Assembly (NCBI RefSeq): GCF_000513995.1
Contig: NZ_AZVB01000003.1
Span: 62,001-126,000, forward strand
Length of the DNA stretch: 64,000 bases
Direction of reading: 5' to 3'
Source of the DNA: Pseudoxanthomonas sp. J35
Lineage (GTDB): Bacteria; Pseudomonadota; Gammaproteobacteria; Xanthomonadales; Xanthomonadaceae
Positions 1 to 8,903 of the stretch are shown in pieces (the first letter of the stretch is position 1; each line of letters opens with the position of its first letter). The notes beneath the pieces were generated by a model that ran no database searches, was not told the origin of the DNA, and saw nothing but the letters and a program-made list of their open reading frames with translations. The position numbers and the translations under genes are program-made.

Positions 1-612
1 GCCGAAATGCGAGGTCAGCTCGGCCGACACGGCATTGGCCAGGTTGTTGCGCACGTCGAACATGGTCCGCAGCACCCCTTCGATTTCCAGGCCCGGGTTG
101 AGCCGCTGGCGCAGCGCCTCGATGGTTTCCATCAGCGCGCTCAGGCCTTCCAGCGCGTAGTACTCGCACTGCATCGGCACGATCACCGAGTCGGCGGCGG
201 TCAGCGCGTTGAGGGTCAGCAGCGACAGCGCCGGCGGGCAGTCGATGATGATGAAGTCGTATTCGCCGCGCAGCGGTTCCAGCGCGGCCTTGAGCTTCTG
301 CTCGCGGTCGTCCAGCTCCATCAGCTGGATCTCGGCCGCGGTCAGGTCGATGTTGCCGGGCAGCAGGTCGAAGCCTTCGGCCGTGGCCACCCGGATCGAG
401 CGGGCGTCGCTCTCGCCCAGCAGCAGGTCGCAGGTGGAGGACTCCACCTCGCGCTTGTCCACGCCGCTGCCCATGGTGGCGTTGCCCTGGGCGTCGAGGT
501 CGACCAGCAGCACGCGCTTGGGCGCGCGCGCCAGCGCGGCGGCAAGGTTGACCGCCGTGGTGGTCTTGCCTACGCCGCCCTTCTGGTTGGCGATGGCGAT
601 GATGCGGGCCAT
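1..612 (-). CDS. parA: ParA-family chromosome partitioning ATPase (partial)
   Basis: Deviant-Walker P-loop ATPase that moves ParB-parS complexes to segregate the chromosome origin. The protein starts MARIIAIANQKGGVGKTT, with the ParA-type Walker A (KGGVGKTT) at residues 11-18. A Walker A' region (FIIIDCPPALSLLT) and the LLVDLDAQGN strand are also visible. 204 codons are inside the window; the C-terminal fifth lies beyond the left edge, since the family is usually about 260 residues. It follows rsmG on the same strand with a 60-base gap, the classic gidB-parA-parB order near oriC, so parB is expected next outside the window. Confidence 0.95.
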   Translation of the reverse strand, partial: MARIIAIANQKGGVGKTTTAVNLAAALARAPKRVLLVDLDAQGNATMGSGVDKREVESSTCDLLLGESDARSIRVATAEGFDLLPGNIDLTAAEIQLMELDDREQKLKAALEPLRGEYDFIIIDCPPALSLLTLNALTAADSVIVPMQCEYYALEGLSALMETIEALRQRLNPGLEIEGVLRTMFDVRNNLANAVSAELTSHFG

Positions 613-672
613 GGGTGCTCTGCCTCGGGGACGACGGACGCGCTGGGTCCGGAGCGGGCCATTATGCGGATT

Positions 673-1311
673 TCACGCCGCCCGGCCCACCTCGACCAGG
701 TGGCGCTCCGCCTCCAGCCCCGGGACGACCAGCGGATGCACCGCCAGCGCGGCCCATCCGGCCGGCAGCGCGGCGATCTCTTCGGCCGGATAGACGCCTT
801 TCATCGCCAGCAGCCGGCCGTGCGGGGCCAGCAGGTGGCCGCCGACCTCGAGGATGCCGGCGAGGGTGTCCAGGGCGCGGGCGGTGAGCTGGGCGTAGGC
901 GCCCGGTTCGGCCACTGCCTCCGCGCGCGATTCCAGCACCCGGGCATTGCCCAGTTTCAGCTGGCGCACGGCCTCGCGCAGGAACCGCGCCTTCTTGCCG
1001 TTGCTCTCCACCAGGGTGACCTGCAGGTCCGGGCGGACGATCGCCAGCGGGATGCCGGGCAGCCCGGGGCCGGTGCCCAGGTCGGCCAGCGCGCCGGGCT
1101 GCACGAACGGGTGCATGGCCAGCGAGTCGAGCAGGTGGCGGGTCACCATCTCGTCCGGGTCGCGGATCGCGGTGAGGTTGTAGGTGCGGTTCCAGCGCAG
1201 CAGCAGGGCCAGGTAGTCCAGCAGCGGCGCGGCCAGGGCGCGGTCCAGGCCCAACGCGGCCAGGCCGTCGTCCAGGCGCTGGCGCAGGGCGGGGGAGAAG
1301 GGGGGTTCCAT
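673..1311 (-). CDS. rsmG: 16S rRNA (guanine-527-N7)-methyltransferase RsmG
   Basis: SAM-dependent methyltransferase that modifies G527 of 16S rRNA; its loss gives low-level streptomycin resistance in other bacteria. The 212-residue length is normal for the family. The SAM-binding motif [16 protein letters not shown] lies around residues 96-111, preceded by [23 protein letters not shown] and followed by [15 protein letters not shown], all characteristic of GidB/RsmG. It lies between the phosphopantetheinyl transferase gene upstream and parA downstream on the same strand, with short gaps that suggest co-transcription. Confidence 0.96.
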   Translation of the reverse strand: MEPPFSPALRQRLDDGLAALGLDRALAAPLLDYLALLLRWNRTYNLTAIRDPDEMVTRHLLDSLAMHPFVQPGALADLGTGPGLPGIPLAIVRPDLQVTLVESNGKKARFLREAVRQLKLGNARVLESRAEAVAEPGAYAQLTARALDTLAGILEVGGHLLAPHGRLLAMKGVYPAEEIAALPAGWAALAVHPLVVPGLEAERHLVEVGRAA

Positions 1312-1353
1312 GGACGGATTATCGCCGATGGGGCGGCGACCCCGCGGCCCGGC

Positions 1354-1953
1354 TCAGCGCGGGCGCCAGGCCAGGGCGGCCAGGTAGCCCGGCTCGGGGT
1401 TCCATTCGTGCAGGTGCCATTCCGAGGCGTGGCCCAGCTCCGGATCGCTGGCCAGCAGGCGCAGCGGGGCGTCGGGCGCGTCGTCCTCGCTGCCGAACTC
1501 CAGCCGGTGCAGGCCGAAGGCCAGGCCGCGGCCATGCGCTTTCAGCACCGCTTCCTTCGCGCACCACAGGCGCAGGAAGGCGAGCTCGCGCCACGGCCCG
1601 TCGAACGACTGCAGGCGCCGCGCCTCGCGCTCGGTGAAGTAGCGCCGCGCCAGTTCCAGCGCACGCGGGCGCGGACGCTGGCGCTCCAGGTCCACGCCCA
1701 ACGTGACGCCGTCGCCGACCGCCAGCAGCAGGCGTTCGCCACTGTGGCTCCAGCCGGCATCGCGTTGCGCATGCGGCGCGAGCAGGCGCGGGCGCCCATG
1801 CACGTCGCGCTGCAACGGCAGTGGCGCACCGGGCGCACCCAGCCATTGCGCGAGCAGGTCGCGCACCTGCGGCTCGCCGCGCAGGCCCTGCACGTGCGGC
1901 AGCGCGTGCACCTGCACCGGACCGAACCGCCATTGCGCCAGTGGCGTACTCAC
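1354..1953 (-). CDS. 4'-phosphopantetheinyl transferase, Sfp-like
   Basis: Transfers the phosphopantetheine arm of CoA to a serine of carrier proteins. The two family signatures are present: GVDLE (Mg-binding Asp) and WCAKEAVLKAHGRGL. At about 199 residues it is of the longer Sfp/AcpT kind rather than the short AcpS kind. I chose the GTG start at 1953 because an AAGGAA ribosome-binding site sits about 8 bases before it; an in-frame GTG at 1977 lacks this. A plausible client is the carrier protein of the aryl-polyene cluster at 42.5 kb in this window. That link is inference only. Confidence 0.88.
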   Translation of the reverse strand: MSTPLAQWRFGPVQVHALPHVQGLRGEPQVRDLLAQWLGAPGAPLPLQRDVHGRPRLLAPHAQRDAGWSHSGERLLLAVGDGVTLGVDLERQRPRPRALELARRYFTEREARRLQSFDGPWRELAFLRLWCAKEAVLKAHGRGLAFGLHRLEFGSEDDAPDAPLRLLASDPELGHASEWHLHEWNPEPGYLAALAWRPR

Positions 1954-2082
1954 GCGGCGGCGTTCCTTTTGCTGCACCTGCGGAATACCGGATATACGGC
2001 CGCTTCACGCCATGGCGCGTCTGATGGCCGCGCACACCCCGCCAGCCGGGGTGAACTTCGCGGAACCAAGGAGACGGACAGC

Positions 2083-2334
2083 ATGGGCATCATCATCTGG
2101 TTGATCGTGGGCGGCATCGTCGGCTGGCTGGCCAGCCTCATCATGCGGCGCGACGCGCAGCAGGGCATCCTGCTCAACATCATCGTCGGCATCGTCGGCG
2201 CGGTGCTGGCAGGCTGGATTTTCGGTGGCGGCATCAACGAGGCCATCACCATCCGCACCTTCCTGTTCTCGATTGTCGGCGCGGTCATCCTGCTGGCCAT
2301 CGTCAACCTGTTCACCCGCGGCCGGGTGCGCTGA
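2083..2334 (+). CDS. GlsB/YeaQ/YmgE family small membrane protein
   Basis: An 83-residue very hydrophobic protein beginning MGIIIWLIVGGIVGWLASL. Three membrane segments are visible (about residues 3-20, 28-46 and 58-78), with glycine-zipper-like spacing (GGIVGW, GIVGAVLAGWIFGGG). This matches the transglycosylase-associated / YeaQ family, linked to general stress but with no established biochemical role. An AAGGAG ribosome-binding site lies 9 bases before the ATG. It is a single gene, divergent from the phosphopantetheinyl transferase and convergent with xth. Confidence 0.88.
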   Translation: MGIIIWLIVGGIVGWLASLIMRRDAQQGILLNIIVGIVGAVLAGWIFGGGINEAITIRTFLFSIVGAVILLAIVNLFTRGRVR

Positions 2335-2364
2335 CCCGGCGCGACGCCTGCGACGAGGCGACGG

Positions 2365-2386
2365 AGGCCCGGCCCTGGCCGGGCCT
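2365..2386. terminator. Terminator-like hairpin between convergent genes
   Basis: A perfect 10-bp stem (AGGCCCGGCC / GGCCGGGCCT) with a 2-base tip, sitting between the convergent glsB-like gene and xth. Downstream on the plus strand there is only a mixed TTCGTCGTTGT tract, so it may end transcription in either direction but is not a textbook intrinsic terminator. Confidence 0.55.
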
Positions 2387-2421
2387 TCGTCGTTGTGGGG
2401 CCGGCCAGGCCGATTGCAAGC

Positions 2422-3192
2422 TCAGCCGGCCAGCTCGATCCAGGCCGGGGCATGGTCGCTGGGGCGCTCCCAGGTGCGTGGCTCGCGGTCGATGCCGGCG
2501 GCGCCGACCCGCGGGCGCAGCGCTTCCGAGACCAGGGTCAGGTCGATGCGCAGGCCGAGGTTGCGGCGGAACGCGGCCTGGCGGTAGTCCCACCAGCTGA
2601 AGATCCCGCCGTCGCCGTGCAGGACGCGGAAGCCGTCGTGCAGGCCGACGCGCAGGATGTCCTGCAGTGCGGCCCGCTCGGGCGCCGAGGTGAGGATGTG
2701 GTTGTCGTTCCACACCTCCGGGGCGTGCACGTCGCGTTCGTCCGGGGCGATGTTGAAGTCGCCCAGCACCACCAGGTTCGGATGGGTGCGGATCTCCTGC
2801 TCCAGCCAGGCACGCACCGCGGCCAGCCATTCCAGCTTGAACTCGTACTTGGGCGTGCCGATGTCCTGGCCGTTGACCACGTACAGGTTGACGATGCGCA
2901 CGTCGCCGACGGTGGCGCTGATCGCGCGCTTCTGCTCATGGTCGAAGCCCGGCACGCCGATGACCACGTCGCGCGGCTCCTCGCGGGAGAGGATCGCCAC
3001 GCCGTTGTAGGTCTTCTGCCCGGAGAACACGCTGCGGTAACCCATCGCTGCCAGCGCGGTGTCCGGGAACTTGTGGTCCTCCAGCTTGGTTTCCTGCAGG
3101 CCGACCACGTCCGGGTTGAAGGCGCGCAGCCACTGTTCCAGGTGCGGCATGCGCACGTTGAGGGAATTGACGTTCCAGCTGGCGATCTTCAC
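2422..3192 (-). CDS. xth: Exodeoxyribonuclease III
   Basis: Double-strand-specific 3'-5' exonuclease and AP endonuclease of base excision repair. The 256-residue single endonuclease/exonuclease/phosphatase domain starts MKIASWNVNSLNVR. It has the metal-binding Glu in VGLQETK, the catalytic Asp and Asn in GDFNIAPDERDVH, and the catalytic His in ERPSDHAP near the C-terminus. The length agrees with the family (about 255-270). It reads toward the small membrane protein gene and away from the ung end of the window, so repair genes are not clustered here. Confidence 0.96.
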   Translation of the reverse strand: MKIASWNVNSLNVRMPHLEQWLRAFNPDVVGLQETKLEDHKFPDTALAAMGYRSVFSGQKTYNGVAILSREEPRDVVIGVPGFDHEQKRAISATVGDVRIVNLYVVNGQDIGTPKYEFKLEWLAAVRAWLEQEIRTHPNLVVLGDFNIAPDERDVHAPEVWNDNHILTSAPERAALQDILRVGLHDGFRVLHGDGGIFSWWDYRQAAFRRNLGLRIDLTLVSEALRPRVGAAGIDREPRTWERPSDHAPAWIELAG

Positions 3193-3285
3193 GGGGGACG
3201 GCGACCTGTGCGGATGTACGGTGGCGCCGCGGCAAGCTGCGGCGCATGGGCGGTCTATTTCAGCACACGCTGGCGCGGGGCGCCC

Positions 3286-4851
3286 TCAGGCGTCGGACGC
3301 CTCGTCCAGCGCCGCATCCGGCGCGGCTTCCGTTGCATCCTCGCCCTCGCGCATCAGCTTCGCCGCCATCCACGCGGCCAGCAGCATCGCCGCGGCCCCG
3401 AACACGGCCACCGCACGCATGGCGTCGGTGAAGGCGGTGCGCGCGCTGTCGCCGAGCGCCGCGCCCGCGGCGCCGCCAAGTTCGCCGGCCACGCCGATCG
3501 CGCCGCCCAGGGTGGCCAGGCTGCGCGCGGTGGCCGCCGCGTCCAGCTCCGCCGGCATCGCCGGGCCCAGCCACAGCCGGAACAGCACCATGCCGGCGCT
3601 GCCGAGGACGGCGATGCCGAGGGCGCCGCTCAGCTCCGCGCTGGTTTCCGACAGCGCCGAGGCGGCACCGGCGCGTTCGGGTGGCGCAGTGGTGATGATC
3701 AGTTCGTTGCCGACGGTCATCACCGGGGCCAGGCCGATGCTCATCGCCAGCATGCCGCCGATCAGGATCCACAGCCCGTAGGGCGGCACCACCATCGCGG
3801 TGATGCCGAACCCCACCGCCGCCAGCAGCAGGCCACGCACCATCACCTGCCGCGCGCCCCAGTAGCGGGCCAGGCGTGGCGCCAGCAGCGACCCGACAGT
3901 GAAGCACACCGACCACGGGATCGTCGCCACGCCCGCCTGCAGCGGGGTCAACCCCAGCACCAGTTGCAGGTACTGGGTCATGAAGATGTATACGCCCATC
4001 ATCGACAGGCCGGTCAGCGAGTAGGCGACGATCGAGGCGGTGAACGCGCGGCGGCGGAACAGGGCCACGTCGAGGAACGGATACGGCAGGTGCCGCTGCC
4101 GGCGCACGAACAGCACGCCCAGCACGGTGCCGGCCAGCAGCGCCGCGATCCCGCGCCCGTCCGCGCCGTACTCGGCGATGCGCTTGAGTCCGTAGACCAC
4201 GGCCAGCACGGCCAGCAGCGACTGCACCATGCTCGCCGGATCGAGCTTGCCGGCGTCGGGATCGCGGTACTCGGGCAGCAGCTTCGGCCCCAGCACCAGC
4301 AACAGCACCATCACCGGCACCGCCGCCAGGAACACCGCGCCCCACCAGAACCACTGCAGCAATACGCCGCCGACCAGCGGCCCGATCGCGCCGCCCACCG
4401 AGAACGCGGCGATCCACACGCCGATGGCGAACTGCCGCTCGTGCTCGTCATGGAACATGTTGCGGATCAGCGACAGGGTCGACGGCGCCAGGGTCGCGCC
4501 GGCCACGCCGAGCAGGGCGCGCATGGCGATCAGGGTTTCGGCCGTACACGAGAACGCCGCCACCAGCGAGGCGATCGCGAACGCGGCCGCCCCGACCAGC
4601 AGCAGTTTGCGGCGGCCGATGCGGTCGCCCAGCGTACCCATGGTGATCAGGAAGCCGGCGACGAGGAAGCCGTACACGTCGACGATCCACAGCAGCTGGC
4701 TGGCGGTGGGCTGGAGTTCGGCGCTGATCGCCGGCAGGGCGAGGTTCAGCACGGTCAGGTCCATCGCATAGACCAGGCAGGGCAGGGCGATGATCGCCAG
4801 CCCGATCCATTCGCGGCGGGTGGCCTTGGCAGGTGTGGGAGCGTCGGTCAT
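3286..4851 (-). CDS. MFS drug/proton antiporter, DHA2 family (SmvA-like)
   Basis: Inner-membrane efflux pump of the 14-helix DHA2 branch. It is about 521 residues and starts MTDAPTPAKATRREWIGL; an upstream in-frame Met is less likely. Motif A occurs as GTLGDRIGRRKLLL between helices 2 and 3, and motif C-type glycines in the helix 5 region (GGAIGPLVGGVLLQW). SmvA-like members export biocides and cationic compounds; the substrate here is unknown. The start lies 29 bases after the SDR gene's stop, so the two may form an operon. No TetR/MarR regulator is adjacent. Confidence 0.88.
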   Translation of the reverse strand: MTDAPTPAKATRREWIGLAIIALPCLVYAMDLTVLNLALPAISAELQPTASQLLWIVDVYGFLVAGFLITMGTLGDRIGRRKLLLVGAAAFAIASLVAAFSCTAETLIAMRALLGVAGATLAPSTLSLIRNMFHDEHERQFAIGVWIAAFSVGGAIGPLVGGVLLQWFWWGAVFLAAVPVMVLLLVLGPKLLPEYRDPDAGKLDPASMVQSLLAVLAVVYGLKRIAEYGADGRGIAALLAGTVLGVLFVRRQRHLPYPFLDVALFRRRAFTASIVAYSLTGLSMMGVYIFMTQYLQLVLGLTPLQAGVATIPWSVCFTVGSLLAPRLARYWGARQVMVRGLLLAAVGFGITAMVVPPYGLWILIGGMLAMSIGLAPVMTVGNELIITTAPPERAGAASALSETSAELSGALGIAVLGSAGMVLFRLWLGPAMPAELDAAATARSLATLGGAIGVAGELGGAAGAALGDSARTAFTDAMRAVAVFGAAAMLLAAWMAAKLMREGEDATEAAPDAALDEASDA

Positions 4852-4880
4852 GGGGCAGCCGGAATGCACGCGTCATCCAG

Positions 4881-5942
4881 TCAGACGGATGGGAAGCGTG
4901 ATTCTCGACCGGTCCGGACTCCGATTGACATGCCTTTTGCGTGACATTCCGCCGGGCACAGGCGCATCGGCTGCGCACCGGGCCCGGCGGGACCGGGTCG
5001 GCACGTCCGCAGGGCGCACCGTCGGAACGGGGTGGAAGGCCGGCCATACTGCGCGGAGAGGCGCCGTCCGTCGCCGTACACGTGCCCGGCTTCACCCGGG
5101 TGGTAGAGCGTGCCCTCGGGCACCTGCGGCGGGCGGTCTTCCTGCTGCCGGTCCGCGTACTTGGCCGCCATCCGGTCGGCCAGCTTCGGCAGCATCCGGG
5201 CCATGAAGGAGTTCATCTTCGACATGGCCCCGACCTTGTAGTCGCGTCCACCGCGCTCGGCGGCTGTGAGGATGGCCTCGGCGACCTGGAAGGGGTCGAT
5301 CTGCGGATCCGGCAGCTTCGGTTCCTGCGGCAGGTAGTTGCGCGCGCGGTGCGGATACGGCGTGTTCACCGCGGTCGGCTGGATCAGGGTCACGCTGACC
5401 GGGCTGTCCTCGACTTCCTCCACCTCCACGCGCAGCGCGTCGGTGAAACCCTTGACCGCGTGCTTGCTCGCCGAATACATGCCCTGCAGGGGCACGACCG
5501 CGTCGGAGACCTCGCTGCCGACGTTGACCGGTGCGCCCCGGCTGCGGCGCAGGTGCGGCAACGCGGCGAGACTGCCGTTGACCACGCCCCAGAAGTTCGT
5601 GTCGAACAGGCGGCGGCTGTCTTCCTCGCTGACTTCCTCGAGCCTGCCGTAGATGGCCACGCCCGCGTTGTTGATCCAGGTGTCGATGCGGCCGAAGCGC
5701 TCGATCGCCACCGTCGCGGCGGCTTCCACCGCGTTGCGGTCCGCCACGTCGGCCACCACCATCGTGGCCCGGCCGCCTGCGCTGGTGATCTCGTCCACCG
5801 TGTCCTGCAGCGTCCCGCTGCTGCGTGCCACCAGGACGAGGCTGGCCCCGCGCTCGGCGGCCTTGAGTGCCGTGGCCAGGCCGATGCCGCTGCTGGCGCC
5901 GGTGATGACGATAACCTGCTGGTCGAGGGGTTGGTGCTTCAT
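4881..5942 (-). CDS. SDR family oxidoreductase
   Basis: NAD(P)-dependent short-chain dehydrogenase. The start MKHQPLDQQVIVITGASSGIG gives the TGxxxGxG cofactor loop at about residues 14-21. The NNAG motif is in TWINNAGVAIYG, and the catalytic Tyr/Lys pair in MYSASKHAVKGF. At 353 residues it is longer than a classical SDR; the extra C-terminal part (MNSFMARMLPKLADRMAAKYADR onward) is shared by a group of proteobacterial SDRs of unknown substrate. The last 60 residues are basic and look unlike a folded domain, so a late frame change cannot be excluded. An in-frame start at 6047 adds a poor leader and was rejected. Confidence 0.85.
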   Translation of the reverse strand: MKHQPLDQQVIVITGASSGIGLATALKAAERGASLVLVARSSGTLQDTVDEITSAGGRATMVVADVADRNAVEAAATVAIERFGRIDTWINNAGVAIYGRLEEVSEEDSRRLFDTNFWGVVNGSLAALPHLRRSRGAPVNVGSEVSDAVVPLQGMYSASKHAVKGFTDALRVEVEEVEDSPVSVTLIQPTAVNTPYPHRARNYLPQEPKLPDPQIDPFQVAEAILTAAERGGRDYKVGAMSKMNSFMARMLPKLADRMAAKYADRQQEDRPPQVPEGTLYHPGEAGHVYGDGRRLSAQYGRPSTPFRRCALRTCRPGPAGPGAQPMRLCPAECHAKGMSIGVRTGRESRFPSV

Positions 5943-6071
5943 GGCGCGCTCCACGGCTGGGTAGCCCACCCTAGGTGCGCGCATGTAAAGCGGGTGCGGC
6001 GTGGCGGTTAACGCCAGGCCAAGGGCAGGTGATGCCGTCGCAGCCACCGGAACACTGCGGTGACGCCCTCG

Positions 6072-7592
6072 TCAGCGCACCAGCAGGTCGAGGAAGCGCT
6101 GGATGCGCCGGTAGGGCGGCCGCAGCAGGTCGCTGGCGCTGCGCCGCGGCTGCCACAGCACCGGCAGCCACTTGCCCATCGCGTCGAACCCGGCGCGGCC
6201 GTGGTAGGCGCCCATGCCGCTGGCGCCGACGCCGCCGAACGGCAGGCCCTCGGCGGCGAAATGCAGCAGGGCGTCGTTGACGGTGACGCCGCCGGCGCGG
6301 GTGGCGTGCAGGATGCGCTCGACCTCGCCGCGGTCATGGCTGAACGGATACAGCGCTAGCGGTCGTGGCCGCGACTGCACCACGGCGATCGCCTGGTCCA
6401 GCGTGTCCACGCAGCGCAGCGGCAGCACCGGGCCGAAGATCTCGTCCTGCATCACGGCGAGGTCGTCGCCCGGTTCGATGACCAGGGTCGGGGCGAACAG
6501 GCGCGTGGCCGGGTCGTGGCCTTCGGCCAGCACGATCACTTCGCAGCCGCGCTCGCGCGCCTCGTCGACATAGCCTTGCAGGCGGGCGAAGTGGCGTTCG
6601 TCGATGATCCGGGTGTAGTCCTGCGCGCCATCGCGCATGTCGCCGTAACGCGCGGCCACCTGTTCGCGCATCGCCTGGACGAAGGCATCGCGGCGCTGGC
6701 GGCCGACCAGCAGCACGTAGTCCGGGGCGATGCAGGTCTGCCCGCCGTTGAACCACTTGCCGCTGGCCAGGCGCGCGGCGGCGCGCTCGACCGGATAGTC
6801 CGCGCAGACGATGGCCGGCGACTTGCCGCCCAGCTCCAGGGTCAGCGGGGTCAGGTTGGGCGCGGCGGCGGCCATCACCTTGCGCCCGACCGCGGTGGAC
6901 CCGGTGAACACCAGGTGGTCGAACGGCAGCGCGGCGAAGGCCGCGCCCACGCTGGCGTCGCCTTCGGCCACCGCCACGCGGTCGGACGGGAATACTTCGC
7001 CCAGCAGCTCGCGCAGGAAATGCGAGGTGCGCGGCGTGAGTTCCGAAGGCTTGAGGAACACGTGGTTGCCGGCGGCGATCGCGGTGGCCAGCGGCACCAG
7101 CGCCAGGTTGACCGGGTAGTTCCACGGCGAGATCACCCCGACCACGCCCAGCGGCTGGTGGCGCAGCTGCGCGCGTGCCGGCCACAGCCGCCAGCCCACC
7201 GCCACGCGCTGCGGTTTCATCCAGCGGCGCAGGTGGCGCAGCAGGTGGTCGATCGCGGCCAGCACGGTCATGCCGTCGGCCAGCAGCGACTCGTGGCGTG
7301 AGCGGTGGCCGAAGTCGGCGGCGATGGCGTCGGCCATCTCCGGCAGGCGCCGCCTGAGCGTGGCGCGCAGGCGCAGCAGGTCGTCGCGCCGCTGCGCGTA
7401 GCCGGGGATCGACGTCTGCCAGGCATGGCGCAGCGCGTCGAGCTGCGCGGCCAGGTCCAGCGGACCGGCGGGCGCTTGCGGGGCGGGCGCATTGCCTTCC
7501 TTGCGCGCACGGCTGGCCGCGAGCGCTGCGGAGACCGCGGCGGTGTTGGCGATGGTCGCGGCGATGACGGCGGGGTTGGCGTTGGTCGACAT
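6072..7592 (-). CDS. Coniferyl aldehyde dehydrogenase (ALDH superfamily)
   Basis: NAD(P)-dependent aldehyde dehydrogenase, 506 residues. The Rossmann entrance is SPWNYPVNLALVPLATAIAAGN, the general base Glu is in LTLELGGKSPAIV, and the nucleophile Cys is in NGGQTCIAPDYVL. The GGQTCIAPDY form and the C-terminal hydrophobic/basic tail place it in the CalB / fatty-aldehyde-like class 3 group annotated as coniferyl aldehyde dehydrogenase. It may oxidise aromatic or long-chain aldehydes; the true substrate cannot be told from sequence. The Ala-rich first 45 residues look disordered. It is divergent from the carbonic-anhydrase-like gene, with 41 bases between starts. Confidence 0.9.
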   Translation of the reverse strand: MSTNANPAVIAATIANTAAVSAALAASRARKEGNAPAPQAPAGPLDLAAQLDALRHAWQTSIPGYAQRRDDLLRLRATLRRRLPEMADAIAADFGHRSRHESLLADGMTVLAAIDHLLRHLRRWMKPQRVAVGWRLWPARAQLRHQPLGVVGVISPWNYPVNLALVPLATAIAAGNHVFLKPSELTPRTSHFLRELLGEVFPSDRVAVAEGDASVGAAFAALPFDHLVFTGSTAVGRKVMAAAAPNLTPLTLELGGKSPAIVCADYPVERAAARLASGKWFNGGQTCIAPDYVLLVGRQRRDAFVQAMREQVAARYGDMRDGAQDYTRIIDERHFARLQGYVDEARERGCEVIVLAEGHDPATRLFAPTLVIEPGDDLAVMQDEIFGPVLPLRCVDTLDQAIAVVQSRPRPLALYPFSHDRGEVERILHATRAGGVTVNDALLHFAAEGLPFGGVGASGMGAYHGRAGFDAMGKWLPVLWQPRRSASDLLRPPYRRIQRFLDLLVR

Positions 7593-7633
7593 GGGCGCAG
7601 TGTAGTGCCAGTCCGGCGGCCTACAATGCCCGG

Positions 7634-8179
7634 ATGAACGAGCCTTCCCTGCGTCCCTACCTGGACAAGCGCCCCGTGCTGGGCGAGCGCGTGTACGTCG
7701 ACCCGGCCGCCACGATCGTCGGCGACGTTGAACTGGCCGAGGATGTCTCGGTGTGGCCCGGGTGCGTGCTGCGCGGCGACGTGAACTTCATCCGCGTTGG
7801 CGCGCGCAGCAACATCCAGGACGGCACCATCGTCCACGTCAGCCACCACAGCCCGTTCAACAAGGCCGGCTACCCGACCCTGATCGGCGCGGACGTGACT
7901 GTCGGCCACGGCACGATCATCCATGCCTGCACCATCGAGGACCTGTGCCTGATCGGCATGGGCGCGTGCATCCTCGACGGCGCCACGGTGAAGAAGTACG
8001 GCTTCGTCGGCGCCGGCGCGGTGGTCGGCCCGGGCAAGGTGGTGGGCGAGGCGGAGCTGTGGCTGGGCAACCCGGCGCGCTTCGCGCGCAAGCTCAGCGA
8101 CAGGGAAATCGAGAGCCTGCACTACTCGGCGGGCCACTACGTGCGCCTGAAGGACCGCTACCTCGGCATCGGCGGTTAA
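7634..8179 (+). CDS. Gamma-class carbonic anhydrase family protein (YrdA-like)
   Basis: 181-residue left-handed parallel beta-helix built of hexapeptide repeats, for example VGDVELAEDVSVWPGCVLRG and ATVKKYGFVGAGAVV. Conserved metal-ligand histidines appear in DGTIVHVSHH and GHGTIIHACTI, so a metal site of the Cam/YrdA type is intact. YrdA-like members are often annotated as carbonic anhydrases, but activity has rarely been shown, so the catalytic role is inference. Two GTAG REPINs follow directly after the stop. Confidence 0.9.
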   Translation: MNEPSLRPYLDKRPVLGERVYVDPAATIVGDVELAEDVSVWPGCVLRGDVNFIRVGARSNIQDGTIVHVSHHSPFNKAGYPTLIGADVTVGHGTIIHACTIEDLCLIGMGACILDGATVKKYGFVGAGAVVGPGKVVGEAELWLGNPARFARKLSDREIESLHYSAGHYVRLKDRYLGIGG

Positions 8180-8193
8180 CCGGGCGCCGCCCC

Positions 8194-8270
8194 GTAGAGT
8201 CGGGCTTGCCCGACTCCCCCGCCTGATGCTCCAGGCCGCGCAGAAGGCAGCGGGGCAAGCCCCGCTCTAC
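8194..8270. repeat. GTAG-headed REPIN, copy 1
   Basis: Two inverted REP units: GTAGAGTCGGGCTTGCCCGA at the left and its partner ending CAAGCCCCGCTCTAC at the right. Each has an internal short palindrome (TCGGGC/GCCCGA and GCGGGG/CCCCGC). The GTAG head and this layout match REP elements of Stenotrophomonas and relatives that are mobilised by RAYT transposases. No RAYT gene is in this window. Confidence 0.85.
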
Positions 8271-8318
8271 ACACTTCGGCCCGTGCGCGGTGACCCCTCT
8301 CCGGGAGACCTGGCAACC

Positions 8319-8396
8319 GTAGAGTCGGGCTTGCCCGACTCCCCCCGCCTGATGTCCCAGGTCGCGCGAAGAGCAGCGGGGCAAGCCCCGCTCTAC
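8319..8396. repeat. GTAG-headed REPIN, copy 2 (tandem with copy 1)
   Basis: Same orientation and nearly the same sequence as the copy starting at 8194, including the spacer (CGCCTGATG...CCAGG.CGCGC). The heads are exactly 125 bases apart, so this looks like a tandem duplication of a REPIN with its flank rather than two independent insertions. Confidence 0.85.
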
Positions 8397-8445
8397 GACG
8401 GTGTCCGCCTGTGCGCGGGTGGCCCTGCCTGTGGGGAGGGGGGTG

Positions 8446-8733
8446 TCACCCCGCAGGTGCCGTCGCCGCCTCCAGCTCGGCGAGGATGGCCATCGCCTCT
8501 TCGCGGCTGGCGCCGCACATCGAAGGGCCCGGACGCAGCGAGGCGCAGAACGCAGGGCGCTCTGGACGCCCGAACAGGCGGCAGCGCAGGTGTCCGTCCA
8601 GCTGCACGCAGGGCACGCCGGCCGGCTTGCCCTGCGGCATGCCCGGGATCGGCGAGGTGATCGACGGCGCCGTGCAGCACGCCGCACAGGCGGCGCGGCA
8701 GGCGAACACGGGCGGGACGGGTTGCGGCAGCAT
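8446..8733 (-). CDS. YkgJ-family cysteine-cluster protein
   Basis: 95-residue protein starting MLPQPVPPVFACRAACAACC. The eight cysteines in the pattern CxxxCxxCC, then single Cys in VPCVQL, LRCRLF, AFCASL and SMCG are those of the YkgJ / UPF0153 zinc- or iron-chelating family. The domain is near complete for the short members. Its function is not established in any organism. The start at 8733 is preferred over a TTG at 8841 because homology-like sequence begins here. It is a single gene, divergent from the small membrane protein that follows. Confidence 0.82.
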   Translation of the reverse strand: MLPQPVPPVFACRAACAACCTAPSITSPIPGMPQGKPAGVPCVQLDGHLRCRLFGRPERPAFCASLRPGPSMCGASREEAMAILAELEAATAPAG

Positions 8734-8903
8734 CGGGGAAGTGTATGCGCCGCGGCGGCAACCTGCCGGTCCGCGTGCACAGGCAACCGGAAACCCCGGC
8801 TGGATCCGCTGCGCCGCGCGAGGCCAGCCGGCAGGTGACAATCTTCACTGGCGCCGCGCACCGGCGCGGCCACAATCACGGCAGGACTTCCGAGGAGATA
8901 CCG

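Noticed and set aside
7-2082. Long plus-strand open frame leading into the GlsB-like gene
   Set aside because: It is antisense to parA, rsmG and the phosphopantetheinyl transferase. The small protein has its own ribosome-binding site at 2068, so only 2083-2334 is kept.
2395-4944. 849-codon plus-strand open frame opposite xth and the MFS pump
   Set aside because: No motif or ribosome-binding site. The two minus-strand genes explain the region.
8194-8396. Possible CRISPR array from regularly spaced repeats
   Set aside because: The units are inverted pairs with GTAG heads and only two copies; spacers are near-identical and there are no cas genes. REPINs explain it.
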